DNA of 64,000 nt, taken from contig NZ_CACSKD010000008.1 of NCBI RefSeq assembly GCF_902706285.1, positions 1-64,000 of the forward strand, written 5' to 3'. Below the pieces are notes generated by a model, which was given only the letters and a program-made list of their open reading frames with translations, did not search any database and was not told the DNA's origin. Numbering within the stretch: position 1 is the stretch's first letter; each line of letters begins with the position of its first letter. Made by a program: the position numbers and the translations under genes. This stretch comes from Rhizobium sp. 18055 (GTDB lineage: Bacteria > Pseudomonadota > Alphaproteobacteria > Rhizobiales > Rhizobiaceae). Shown in pieces: positions 15,962 through 25,428 of the stretch.

Positions 15962-18126
15962 CAGGCCATCTTCCGTACAGGTTGGTCGCTCAGAACAGCC
16001 TTTTCCAGAACGTCAGGCCTGCCGAAGTAATATCCCTGGAACTGGTCGCATCCCTCCCGCGTCAGAACAGTCATCTGCGCTTCGGTTTCGATGCCTTCGG
16101 CAAGCACGGGTATCTCGAGGCTCTTTCCCAAGGCGAGAATGGCACGAACGAAAGCCTTCGACTGCTTGTTTGTCGCGAGATCGGCGACAAAACTGCGGTC
16201 AAGCTTGATCCTGTCGAACGGGAAGGAACGCAGCGTTTCGAGCGAAGAATACCCCGTCCCGAAGTCATCAATGGCAACGGTGATCCCCATAGCCCTGATC
16301 TGACGCAGGATATGAAGCGCGCGCTGCTTGTCGCCGATGATTGCGGACTCCGTCACCTCCAGTTCCAGCCGGTGTGGGGGGAGACCCGTTTCCAGCAGGA
16401 TCTCGCGAACCTTGTCCACGAGTTGTACGTTTGAAAGCTGGAGCGGCGACAGGTTGACGGCAACTTTCTCGTTGAGAGGCCAGGTTACCGCATCACGGCA
16501 GGCCTGTTGCAATACCCATGCACCCAGCGCGGAAATCGCACCGCATTCCTCGGCAATCGGAATGAACGTATTGGGAGGCACGATGCCGAGAACGGGATGC
16601 CGCCAGCGCAGCAGCGCTTCATAGCCGACGGCGTCATGCGTGCCCGCGTCACGCTGGACTTGGTAGTTGAGGAAGAACTGGCCCTCTTTCAACCCGGTCC
16701 AGATATCCAGCGCAAGGGCGCGGCGTGCTCTCTCAGCCTCGTCCATGGAGGCCTCATAGAAACAGACCGTCTCTGCAAAATTTTCCTTTGCCCGGTACAT
16801 GGCCATATCGGCATTGCCGAGCAGCTTTTCGCGATCCGTTGCGTCGATCGGATAGATGGCGACGCCAAGGCTTGCTCCTGGCCTCATCTCAACCATATTG
16901 ACGATGATGTTTTCCGTCAGAGCCTTGCGCAGGCGCGCAATGAACTCATGCAAGTGGTCCGCCTGGCTGTAGTGCTTCATGGCGACGAACTCATCGCCGC
17001 CAAAGCGCGCGACCATTTCGCCAGGGCGAAGACTTCGTTGCATACGCTCCGACACCACACACAGAACAGTGTCGCCCGCGGCGTGGCCATAGGTATCGTT
17101 AATGTCCTTGAAGCGGTCAAGGTCGATGTTGATGACCGATACCCGTGAGCCCGTGACGCCGGACTCGGCGATCGCCTTGTCCAGTGCGTCGATGAATTGC
17201 CGGCGGTTGGGGAGTCCGGTCAGGACATCGTGTCGCGCAAGATGGGCTATACGCCGCTCGGATTGAACACGCGTCGTCACATCCTCTATCGTCATGACCC
17301 ACGCCGTCGAGTCTGTCGGCATGCAGGTGCTGCGGATGATCCTGCCGGTCGGCAACTCGACGATCGCTTCGCCGCCACCTTGCTGAATGAGCTCTTGGTA
17401 GCGACCAAGGCGCGCCTGGGCATTGGTCGGATTGATGAGGCAAAGCTCTTCCAGTGTTTTTCCGGTGAGATCAATCGACGGATCCACACCCGTTATTTCA
17501 CTGAGACGACGATTGTGCATTGCCAGCTTGCCATCTTCGTCGAACAGGCAAATCGCGTTGGCCATATGCGTGAGCGCGAGCTGCAAATCATCGGAGGCTT
17601 TCTTGAGCTTGGCGTCGGACAGCATCTGCTCGGTGCGATCACGCGTGATCTTGGCAAACCCGAGCAGTTCGCCTTCCTTCGACCGTATGGCATCGATAAC
17701 GACGTGCGCCCAAAGCCGCGTGCCGTCCTTGCGCAAACGCCAGCCTTCACCTTCGAATTTACCCGTTTCGGCAGCGATGCTCAGATTGATGCCTGGAAGA
17801 CCGGACAGCTTGTCCTCGGCGGTGTAGAAGCATGAATAGTGCCTCCCGACAATTTCCGTCTCGGTATAGCCTTTGGCTCGCTCCGCCCCCGTGTTCCAGT
17901 TACTCACTCGTCCATCAGGGTCCAGCATATAGATGGCGTAGTCTGTTACGCCTTGGACGAGAAGCTGGAAACTCTGTTCGCTGCCCGCCTTTGAGAAGCC
18001 GAAAACCGGCCGGGCAGGATGGCGCCATGTGAGGTACAGATAAATTGAAATCAGGCAAAACAGCACTGCAACAGCGATAACGCGAACATCATATTCGACC
18101 GCAAAAATGGTCAGGACTTGATACAT
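15961..18126 (-). CDS. PAS-PAS-GGDEF-EAL cyclic-di-GMP signalling protein
   Basis: A 721-residue protein with one N-terminal membrane helix (about 13-33). A PAS domain follows (about 50-165, with WNTGAERAKGYTETEIVGRHY), then a second PAS (about 175-290), a GGDEF domain with intact RFGGDEFVAM, and an EAL domain with EALLRW, NLSPLQ, LEVTES, DDFGTGYSS and EGIE. All key residues of both catalytic domains are present, so it may both make and degrade c-di-GMP, with PAS input setting the balance. It precedes and overlaps the HD-GYP gene by one base. Confidence 0.92.
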   Translation of the reverse strand: MYQVLTIFAVEYDVRVIAVAVLFCLISIYLYLTWRHPARPVFGFSKAGSEQSFQLLVQGVTDYAIYMLDPDGRVSNWNTGAERAKGYTETEIVGRHYSCFYTAEDKLSGLPGINLSIAAETGKFEGEGWRLRKDGTRLWAHVVIDAIRSKEGELLGFAKITRDRTEQMLSDAKLKKASDDLQLALTHMANAICLFDEDGKLAMHNRRLSEITGVDPSIDLTGKTLEELCLINPTNAQARLGRYQELIQQGGGEAIVELPTGRIIRSTCMPTDSTAWVMTIEDVTTRVQSERRIAHLARHDVLTGLPNRRQFIDALDKAIAESGVTGSRVSVINIDLDRFKDINDTYGHAAGDTVLCVVSERMQRSLRPGEMVARFGGDEFVAMKHYSQADHLHEFIARLRKALTENIIVNMVEMRPGASLGVAIYPIDATDREKLLGNADMAMYRAKENFAETVCFYEASMDEAERARRALALDIWTGLKEGQFFLNYQVQRDAGTHDAVGYEALLRWRHPVLGIVPPNTFIPIAEECGAISALGAWVLQQACRDAVTWPLNEKVAVNLSPLQLSNVQLVDKVREILLETGLPPHRLELEVTESAIIGDKQRALHILRQIRAMGITVAIDDFGTGYSSLETLRSFPFDRIKLDRSFVADLATNKQSKAFVRAILALGKSLEIPVLAEGIETEAQMTVLTREGCDQFQGYYFGRPDVLEKAVLSDQPVRKMA

Positions 18127-18579
18127 ATTTTCTCACCAGAAGCATTTTCCCTCACATGGCTGTGAGATTTAGCTGTTTTAGGCGAGAGAACATTAATAAC
18201 TCATGGAATTAGAACGTTGTATTGTAGCGCAACACAAAGACGTGAGAAATTTTCGATTTCTAGTCGCTATATTGTCACAAAGACAATGAAGGCAGGGGAT
18301 TTACTGCAGAAATTCACCTGTAATTACTTGTAGAAAATAGGCCGGGCGATTTTAACAACCCAGACAATGACGAGGGCAGCAGCCTCTCGGGGATGCCCGA
18401 AACCGACATTTGTTCTCTCAGGTCATAGATCGCCCGCGGCGAGCAGGCTGGCCGAAGCGGTACCGCGCAGGACGTAAATTGGGGGATCCTGCGCCCGATA
18501 CCGCTTGCGGCTTACCGCCCATATCGCTGCGGCAGATGCAGCAAGGCGACGATGGTGGCGATCGATAAAACCGGCGCAA
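18127..18579. other. Intergenic region with inverted repeats
   Basis: No gene is seen in these 453 bp. Near the GGDEF-EAL start are two small inverted repeats: CTCACA-TGGC-TGTGAG (18151-18166) and ATTGTC-ACAAA-GACAAT (18271-18287), possible operators. A larger interrupted inverted repeat occupies 18455-18506 and is listed separately. Confidence 0.5.
18455..18506. repeat. Large interrupted inverted repeat
   Basis: Outer arms AAGCGGTA / TACCGCTT and inner arms GCGCAGGA / TCCTGCGC are each perfect 8-bp pairs, separated by small asymmetric bulges (CC versus CCGA) and a 14-nt loop. It lies 74 nt past the allophanate hydrolase stop, so it may cap the guanidine operon transcript. There is no T-run on either side, so it is not a standard terminator. 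It might instead be a mobile intergenic palindrome of the kind known in rhizobia. Confidence 0.6.
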
Positions 18580-20400
18580 TCAGTTCTTTAGCTCGGCAGC
18601 CTTGAGCGATGCCACATAAGCCCGCCAGCCACCGTGCGCGGTCACTTCTGCTGCATCCGCAACCGCGTGGGCCTCACAAAGGAAGCCCGAGATGCCGGTT
18701 CCGTCATCCAGCGCAATCTTGCCGATGCCAAGCGGTGCCGGGATCTTTTGGACAAAGCGACCAAACCCCTCTGCTGGCAAAGTCCAGACCTCCACCTCCA
18801 GGCCGGGGCCTGCAAACCCCGGCTCGCGGATAAGACCGGGTTTCGGCGGGACCGTGCCACGCAGCGCAAAGAGCCTATAATCTGCCATCGTCCGGCAGGC
18901 CTTCACCCGCCGTCCACCCAGCGTTGTCAGTTCGTGATTGAGCGGCATGCCCGATAGATTCGCGCCAACCACAACAATCGGGATCTGGCCTTCATCAGGC
19001 GCGTCGATGGCTATGGTCGCCGGTAGCACTGCAGACTTGTCGGGACCCATCCCGCAGCGTGCCGAGCGATGGAGCGCATCGGCAACGATGGCCAATGCAT
19101 CATCGGTAAACGCGCGGCCGACGACAGTGACACCGCCGGGCAGATGACCTGCACGATCAAAGCCTGCGGGGATGGCGACAGCAGCGCAATCGAGGAGGTT
19201 GACGAAGTTGGTGTAGCGCCCGAAACGGCCGTTCAGTTCGACCGGGTTTGCCCGCATATCCTCGACCTTATAGGTTGTCGGCGATGTCGGCAGCAGAAGG
19301 ATATCAACCTTCGCCCACTCGTCTTCGGTCGCCTGCTTCAGTTCCGCCAGACGATATTGCCCTTTGAAGGCTTCCACGGCCGTCTTGCCCTGAGCTCCCT
19401 CGATGATCAGCCGCACCGTCGGGTCGAAATCACCGGCATTGGTGCCGAGAAACGCTTCGACGGCGGCAAGCCTTTCAGCCACCCACGGGCCGTTATAAAG
19501 CAACTCCGCAGCCTGCCGGAACGGCGCGTAGTCGAAGGTGACAATCTCCCAACCCAGCATCTTCGCCCGCTCGATCGCCTGATCGTAAAGCTGCTCGACC
19601 TCGTGATCCCCGTAGAATTCGCGCTCCGCTTCCCCGAGCACGCCGATGCGTAACCGGTCGATCGGAAGCGCCACCTGCCCCGCGCTGCGGGAAAACGCAT
19701 CGCTGCGGTCAAGTCCCTGCAGAACCTTGCGAACGGCGACGCCGTCGCCGACCGTTGCCGAAAAGACCGTGACGCAATCCAGGCTCCGGCAGGCCGGTAT
19801 GACACCCGTATTGGGCACCAGGCCGGGCGTCGGCTTGATACCGACCAGATTGTTGAATGCCGCCGGCACGCGACCTGAACCGGCCGTATCCGTACCCAGG
19901 CTGAAGGCTGCCAGGCCGGAGGCGACAGCCACGGCAGATCCCGAGCTGGAGCCGCCGGAGACATAGTCTGCGTCGAAGACCGACCGTGGCGCGCCATAAG
20001 GAGAGCGCGTGCCATTCAGGCCGGTGGCAAACTGATCGAGATTGGTCTTGCCGATCAGGATTGCGCCGGCCGCGAGCAGCCGGGCGATGACGGTGGCATC
20101 CGCTGCCGGTTGATACGCATAGGCCGGGCATGCCGCGGTGGTCGACAGGCCTGCTGCATCGATATTGTCCTTGGCTGCAAACGGAATGCCCCATAGCGGC
20201 AGGCTGTTCGCCTCAGGCGCGCGCGCCATCAGCGCTCTGGCCGCCTCGCGCAGCATGTCGTCTGAGACCTGGGTGATGAAGATCGCGGGGTCGGCTGAGG
20301 CAGCGCGTCTTACAATCACTTCCTCGACCACCTCCAATGGGGTCAGTCCGGAGGCATAGGCGGCGCGCAACGTTACGATATCAAGAATGATTGGCAGCAT
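18580..20400 (-). CDS. atzF: Allophanate hydrolase (AtzF type)
   Basis: A 606-residue enzyme hydrolysing allophanate to ammonia and CO2. The N-terminal amidase-signature domain has the catalytic Lys in AAKDNID and the Ser region GGSSSGSAVAVASGLAAFSLGTDTAGSGR spread over residues of about 150-180. The C-terminal allophanate hydrolase domain begins about residue 470 (VVVGANLSGMPLNHEL). The start at 20400 follows the carboxylase stop by one base; the longer frame runs into that gene. As the last gene of the riboswitch operon it completes nitrogen release from guanidine. The enzyme is separate from the carboxylase rather than fused as in yeast. Confidence 0.92.
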   Translation of the reverse strand: MLPIILDIVTLRAAYASGLTPLEVVEEVIVRRAASADPAIFITQVSDDMLREAARALMARAPEANSLPLWGIPFAAKDNIDAAGLSTTAACPAYAYQPAADATVIARLLAAGAILIGKTNLDQFATGLNGTRSPYGAPRSVFDADYVSGGSSSGSAVAVASGLAAFSLGTDTAGSGRVPAAFNNLVGIKPTPGLVPNTGVIPACRSLDCVTVFSATVGDGVAVRKVLQGLDRSDAFSRSAGQVALPIDRLRIGVLGEAEREFYGDHEVEQLYDQAIERAKMLGWEIVTFDYAPFRQAAELLYNGPWVAERLAAVEAFLGTNAGDFDPTVRLIIEGAQGKTAVEAFKGQYRLAELKQATEDEWAKVDILLLPTSPTTYKVEDMRANPVELNGRFGRYTNFVNLLDCAAVAIPAGFDRAGHLPGGVTVVGRAFTDDALAIVADALHRSARCGMGPDKSAVLPATIAIDAPDEGQIPIVVVGANLSGMPLNHELTTLGGRRVKACRTMADYRLFALRGTVPPKPGLIREPGFAGPGLEVEVWTLPAEGFGRFVQKIPAPLGIGKIALDDGTGISGFLCEAHAVADAAEVTAHGGWRAYVASLKAAELKN

Positions 20401-20401
20401 G

Positions 20402-23400
20402 TCAGATTTCCTCCAGCACAACGATGATGTCACCGGCCTTGATGTTTCGGCCCGGCCCGGCGCGCAGCTCCCGCACGCGACCTGCAGCATGCGCCGTGAC
20501 GTTGATTTCCATTTTCATGGATTCGATGATGGCAAGCGTGTCGCCGGCAGCAACCGGGGTGCCGGGTTCGACCAGCATCTTCCAAATATTGCCAGGAACA
20601 GCGCTGGCAACCCCGAAGCAACCGGCAGGGATGTCGCCATCCATGTTCTCGAGAGTTCCTTCGTCGGTCACGAAGCTATCGAGCCCTGCTTCCTTCCAGC
20701 GAAAACGCTCGGCGTTGAACGCTGCCTGCTGGCCGGCCTTGAAACTGCCGATGGCGGCGGCGTTCGCCTGCAGCTCTTTTTCGTAGGCTGCGTAGGAAAA
20801 CTCCGTCTCTTCGATCTTGATCGGATACCCACCATGCGGAAAGGCACTGCGCGCTTCCGTGAGTTCCTTGTGATCAACAGGGAAGAACTTGATCTGGTCG
20901 AAGAAGTTCAGCAGCCAGGGCTTTCCCTTGGCAAAGACCGGCGTCTGCCGCCAGGTGTTCCACACCTGGATGGTGCGGCCGAAAAGCTGATAGCCACCCG
21001 GACCTTCCATGCCGTAGATGCACATATAGGCACCGCCGATGCCGACAGCATTTTCAGGCGTCCATGTCCGCGCCGGATTGTACTTGGTCGTCACCAGCCG
21101 GTGCCGGGGATCGATCGGCGTGGCCACAGGCGCTCCGAGATAGACGTCGCCAAGCCCGAGTACGAGATAGTTGGCGTCGAACACGACATCGCGCACCGCC
21201 TGTTCATCCGCAAGACCGTTGATGCGGCGAATGAACTCGATGTTGGAGGGGCACCATGGCGCATTCGGGCGAACCAGTTCCTGATACTTCCGCATCGCCA
21301 GTTCGGCATCCGGATCGTTCCAGGAGAGCGGCAGATGGACGATGCGGCTTGGCACCTTGACATCCTGGGCGGCTGGCAATGTCCGCTCGATTTCTGTTAA
21401 CAGACCAAGCAGACGCTTTCGCGTCAGCGTCGTTCCATCATAGTGGATCTGCAGCGAGCGGATACCCGGTGTCAGATCGATGATACCGGGGAGATGGGCA
21501 TCGGTGACCGCCTGCATCAGCAAATGGACGCGCAAGCGGAGGGCGATGTCGAGCGTCATCGGCCCGTATTCGACTAGCAGGTTGTCGTCGCCCTGTCGTC
21601 TGTACAGCACGGAGACCGGGCCGTCATCGCTGGCGCCGACGATCGGTGAGCCAACATCCTCCCGCGGTCGATGCACTGCCGGGGTCGCAATCGGGTCATC
21701 CGGTCTCGCGACCGGCCGGAAGCATACGCGATCGCCGGGCTTCAACTGACCCATCTTCCATTGCTCATCGCGGGCGATGACCGCAGGGCAGACGAAGCCG
21801 CCTAAACTTGGACCATCGGGCCCAAGGATGATCGGCATGTCACCGGTGAAATCGATGGCGCCGATCGCATAGGCGTTGTCGTGCAGGTTGGACGGATGGA
21901 GCCCCGCCTCCCCGCCATCGACGCGCGCCCATTTCGGTGTCGGCCCGATCAGGCGAACCCCTGTGCGGGCGCTGTTGAAATGCACCTCGTAGGATGCGGA
22001 GAACAGCTGTTCGATGTCTCCATCCTGGAAGAAATCAGGTGCGCCATGCGGGCCGTAGACGACGCCGATTTCCCAGTCGTTCGTCAGGTCCGGCGCCTTG
22101 GAAGCGGGTGCAATCGGCGTTGATTGCGCCTTGCGCGCCAGATGCAGGACGTGTCCGGTCTTCAACGTGCCGGTGGCATTGCCACCGAACTGACCGAGAC
22201 CGAATGTTGCGCGTGATCCCAACACGACAGGCGCGTCCAGGCCTCCAGCGACGGCCAGATAAGCCCGCTGCCCCGGGCCGGAGATGCTGCCGATCGACAG
22301 CAGCGCGCCAGCGGGAACCGAGACGGCCTGACCATGTTCCACCGCAACGCCGTCAAGCATCATCGGCATTCTGGCGCCAACGAGAGAGACCGTGGCGTCG
22401 CGGAAGAATTTGAGCGTCGGCCCGGATACCGTCAGTTCCAGTGCCGCGGTCGTCTCGTCATTTCCAACCAGCCTATTGGCATGGCGGAACGACCGCTCAT
22501 CCATCGGCCCGCTCGGCGGAACGCCGACATGCCATAGCCCCAGACGGCCCGGCAGTTCCTGTATGCTGGATTGCGCGCCCGGAGACAGAACCTCCACGAC
22601 ATTGGGGACGAATTCCAACGTGCGAAGGGCAGTGGTCGAAACATTGCCGCTACAAAGCAGCTCGGATTGCGCGATGACGCGGAGATAGTCGAGGTTGGTC
22701 TCGATGCCGTAGATCGACGTCTCCGCCAAAGCGGCGTTCAGCTTCTCGATCGCGGCTGGCCGATCATTGGCGGCCACGATGATCTTTGCCAGCATCGGAT
22801 CGTAGAAGGGACTGACCTCCGTGCCGGTTTCGATCCAGCTATCGACGCGCGCATTGGCCGGAAACTGCACCTGCGTGAGCAGGCCGGCGCTCGGGCGGAA
22901 ATCGGCATGCGGCATCTCGGCATAGACACGCACCTCGATGGACGCGCCCTGCGGCTTTCGGTCTTCGGCGCCTGACAGCACGTCCTCGCCCGCGGCCTGG
23001 CGGATCATCCACTCGACGAGATCGATGCCATAGACCGCTTCCGTCACCGGATGTTCGACCTGCAAACGGGTGTTGACCTCGAGGAAGTAGAACTCCTCGC
23101 GCTTCGGATCGTAGATGAACTCGACGGTTCCCGCTGACGCATAGGATATCGAGGCACCGAGTTCGGTGGCGGCGCGATGCAGCCGGGCGCGAACAACATC
23201 GCTCAAACCCGGCGCAGGCGTTTCCTCCAACACCTTCTGATTTCGCCGCTGCAACGAGCAATCCCGCTCGCCGAGTGCGACCACCCTGCCCTTGCCATCG
23301 CCGAAGATCTGCACCTCGACATGTCGGGCATCGGCGACAAAACGCTCGATGTAGACGCGCGCATCGCCGAAGCTTGCGGTTGCCGTGCGCTGGACAGTTT

Positions 23401-23941
23401 CGAACGAGGCCCTCAGGCTCTCCGCATCGGCGCAGAGCTGCATGCCGATCCCGCCGCCGCCGGCCGTGCTCTTCAGCATCACCGGATATCCAACGCTATC
23501 GGCAGCCGACAGCGCATCCTCGGCGGACTGCAGCAACCCGCTGCCGGGCAACAGCGGAACACCACTTTTCTGCGCCAGCTCTCGCGCTGTGTGTTTTAGG
23601 CCAAACACCGAAAGATGCTCAGGCCGCGGGCCGATGAAGGCTATGCCCTCTGCGGCCAGGCGCTCGGCAAAGCCGATATTCTCCGACAGGAAGCCGTAGC
23701 CAGGATGCACCGCGTCCGCGCCCGTTGCCCTGCAGGCGGCAATCACCGCATCGACATCGAGGTAGCTCTCGGTCGCCGGCGCCGGGCCAAGGCGCACGGC
23801 CTCGTCCGCCATCAGCGCCGGCATGGCGAAGCGGTCGGCGTCGGAATAGACGGCAACCGACGCGATGCCCATGTTCCGCAATGTGCGGATCACCCGGACG
23901 GCGATTTCGCCCCGGTTCGCAATCAGGATTTTCTTGAACAT
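20402..23941 (-). CDS. Biotin-dependent urea/guanidine carboxylase
   Basis: A 1179-residue single-chain carboxylase: biotin carboxylase domain (about 1-450; KSTAGGGGIGMQ, EVNTRLQVEHPVTE), two carboxyltransferase half-domains of KipA/AHS2 (about 470-770) and KipI/AHS1 (about 800-1010) type, and a C-terminal biotinyl domain with the acceptor Lys in ESMKME. Urea carboxylases and guanidine carboxylases share this plan and have been confused in databases. The guanidine-I riboswitch and the two deiminase-type subunits upstream argue that guanidine is the true substrate, giving carboxyguanidine. An alignment of the carboxyltransferase active site would decide. Confidence 0.9.
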   Translation of the reverse strand: MFKKILIANRGEIAVRVIRTLRNMGIASVAVYSDADRFAMPALMADEAVRLGPAPATESYLDVDAVIAACRATGADAVHPGYGFLSENIGFAERLAAEGIAFIGPRPEHLSVFGLKHTARELAQKSGVPLLPGSGLLQSAEDALSAADSVGYPVMLKSTAGGGGIGMQLCADAESLRASFETVQRTATASFGDARVYIERFVADARHVEVQIFGDGKGRVVALGERDCSLQRRNQKVLEETPAPGLSDVVRARLHRAATELGASISYASAGTVEFIYDPKREEFYFLEVNTRLQVEHPVTEAVYGIDLVEWMIRQAAGEDVLSGAEDRKPQGASIEVRVYAEMPHADFRPSAGLLTQVQFPANARVDSWIETGTEVSPFYDPMLAKIIVAANDRPAAIEKLNAALAETSIYGIETNLDYLRVIAQSELLCSGNVSTTALRTLEFVPNVVEVLSPGAQSSIQELPGRLGLWHVGVPPSGPMDERSFRHANRLVGNDETTAALELTVSGPTLKFFRDATVSLVGARMPMMLDGVAVEHGQAVSVPAGALLSIGSISGPGQRAYLAVAGGLDAPVVLGSRATFGLGQFGGNATGTLKTGHVLHLARKAQSTPIAPASKAPDLTNDWEIGVVYGPHGAPDFFQDGDIEQLFSASYEVHFNSARTGVRLIGPTPKWARVDGGEAGLHPSNLHDNAYAIGAIDFTGDMPIILGPDGPSLGGFVCPAVIARDEQWKMGQLKPGDRVCFRPVARPDDPIATPAVHRPREDVGSPIVGASDDGPVSVLYRRQGDDNLLVEYGPMTLDIALRLRVHLLMQAVTDAHLPGIIDLTPGIRSLQIHYDGTTLTRKRLLGLLTEIERTLPAAQDVKVPSRIVHLPLSWNDPDAELAMRKYQELVRPNAPWCPSNIEFIRRINGLADEQAVRDVVFDANYLVLGLGDVYLGAPVATPIDPRHRLVTTKYNPARTWTPENAVGIGGAYMCIYGMEGPGGYQLFGRTIQVWNTWRQTPVFAKGKPWLLNFFDQIKFFPVDHKELTEARSAFPHGGYPIKIEETEFSYAAYEKELQANAAAIGSFKAGQQAAFNAERFRWKEAGLDSFVTDEGTLENMDGDIPAGCFGVASAVPGNIWKMLVEPGTPVAAGDTLAIIESMKMEINVTAHAAGRVRELRAGPGRNIKAGDIIVVLEEI

Positions 23942-23944
23942 CGA

Positions 23945-24595
23945 TCAGCCCTCGGCGTTCCAGATCAGAACCCTGATCGGCGTCGGATCGAAACCGTTGC
24001 AAGGGTTGTTGATCTGCGGGCAATTGGAGATGACGCAGAGCACATCCATGTCCGCGACCATCTCGACGTAATCGCCGGGCGCGGAAATGCCATCGACAAT
24101 CGTCATCTCGCCGTTCGGCTTGATCGGAACGTTCATGAAGAAGTTGATGTTCGGCACGATGTCGCGCTTGCTCATCCCGTGCTTGCTCACCTCAAGCAGG
24201 AAATTGTCGCGGCAGGCGTGCAGGTATTTCGTCGCATGGCCGAAACGCACCGTGTTGCTTTCGCAGGAGCAGGCGCCGGCAGAGGTATCGTGGCGGCCGC
24301 AGCTATCGGCCGTCATGCGCAGCATGACATTGCCCTCGCTTGAGATGACCCGGGTACCAACACCGACATAGGCGGCACCCTGCGCCCGCATCGTGTCCTG
24401 GTTGGAATAACGCTCGGAAAAGTCGTCGGCACGATAGAACAGCGTGTCGATCGCCTGCTGGCCATAGCTGTCCTCGATGCGGATCGTCTGGCCCTTCCTG
24501 ACGATCCCGGACCATGGTGCTTCAGCCGGGATAAAGTGATCCTGCACGGCGTTGTCGAGCGTGCGGGCGTCGGATGTCTGGATGAAATTTCTCAT
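23945..24595 (-). CDS. Urea-carboxylase-associated protein 1; carboxyguanidine deiminase subunit
   Basis: A 216-residue protein of the UAAP1 / DUF1989 family, one half of the heteromeric carboxyguanidine deiminase (CgdAB) that converts carboxyguanidine to allophanate and ammonia. Conserved features include DSYGQQAIDTLFYRADD, a Cys/His-rich segment (DSCGRHDTSAGACSCES), probably metal binding, and CPQINNPCNGFDPTP near the C-terminus. The start at 24595 is the first ATG after the paralogous upstream gene. It lies 3 nt before the carboxylase gene. Which of CgdA and CgdB it is I cannot assign from memory. Confidence 0.85.
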   Translation of the reverse strand: MRNFIQTSDARTLDNAVQDHFIPAEAPWSGIVRKGQTIRIEDSYGQQAIDTLFYRADDFSERYSNQDTMRAQGAAYVGVGTRVISSEGNVMLRMTADSCGRHDTSAGACSCESNTVRFGHATKYLHACRDNFLLEVSKHGMSKRDIVPNINFFMNVPIKPNGEMTIVDGISAPGDYVEMVADMDVLCVISNCPQINNPCNGFDPTPIRVLIWNAEG

Positions 24596-24606
24596 GATCG
24601 CCCTCC

Positions 24607-25428
24607 TTACGCCGATGCCATTGCGTTGTTTTCGAAGCCTCTGACGGCTTCGGCAGTCGCCGTGCGCGCGAGATCGGCAGGCGCCGGAACAGCTGCGTGA
24701 AAGCGGGTGATCGTCACCGGCTGCGGTGCATAGACCGGGCCGGGATCGAGCGGATGCGGGCAATTGGAAAAGCCGACCAGCATGTCCATTTCGGCACGCA
24801 GCTCTGCATAGTCACCGCTGTTGGAGCGCTTGGCGCGCCAAGTAAAACCACCGGCCTCATCGATACTGACGGGTGCAAAGAGGTTGATCATCCCCGGGAT
24901 GTCGCGACGCTCCAGGCCGAGCTTGCCGGCCAGCAGAACAAGGTTGTCGCGCGTGTTGCGCGTCTTTTCACCGGGATACTTCTCGGCATTGGTCGCAGCT
25001 GTCGAGCCGCCCATGAGGCAATCGTGGGCACCGGAGCTGTCCTCGACCAGCGAAAACATGACCCGGCCCATGTCGGAAAACAGCACCCGACCCTTGCCGA
25101 GCGCCGTCGTCCACTGCACCTTGGCGGTATCGACAAGGTTCAACCGCTCGCTGGTATCTGCGGCGTTCCAGGCGACGAGCGCGATCGTCGAGCCACCCTC
25201 GCCCTGATCGACACGGATCGCCTCGCCGCGCTTCAGCAGCGTCGACCAATACCATCCGCCGGGGATGACCTCCTGATGGATCACGGCGCCATCAGCGATC
25301 GCCGGTGCCGGCAGCGGGCTGCGCTCCGGCAATGCCTTGGGCGCAAATTCCAGCCCCTTCTTCTGGTGTTCCTCGTAGCGGGCGCGGTTGGCTGCTATTT
25401 CTTCCGCAGAGCGGTTCACATGCATCAT
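24607..25428 (-). CDS. Urea-carboxylase-associated protein 2; carboxyguanidine deiminase subunit
   Basis: A 273-residue DUF1989-family protein, the larger paralogue of the previous gene and presumed partner in the deiminase. Shared signatures include IPGGWYWSTLLKRGEAIR, the DSSGAHDCLMGGST metal-site-like segment and FSNCPHPLDPG. An N-terminal extension (VNRSAEEIAANRARYEEHQ) is typical of the UAAP2 group. The start overlaps the ABC ATPase stop by 4 bp (ATGA), with a second ATG directly after it. Position between importer and carboxylase fits a pathway order of import, carboxylation, deimination and hydrolysis. Confidence 0.85.
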   Translation of the reverse strand: MMHVNRSAEEIAANRARYEEHQKKGLEFAPKALPERSPLPAPAIADGAVIHQEVIPGGWYWSTLLKRGEAIRVDQGEGGSTIALVAWNAADTSERLNLVDTAKVQWTTALGKGRVLFSDMGRVMFSLVEDSSGAHDCLMGGSTAATNAEKYPGEKTRNTRDNLVLLAGKLGLERRDIPGMINLFAPVSIDEAGGFTWRAKRSNSGDYAELRAEMDMLVGFSNCPHPLDPGPVYAPQPVTITRFHAAVPAPADLARTATAEAVRGFENNAMASA

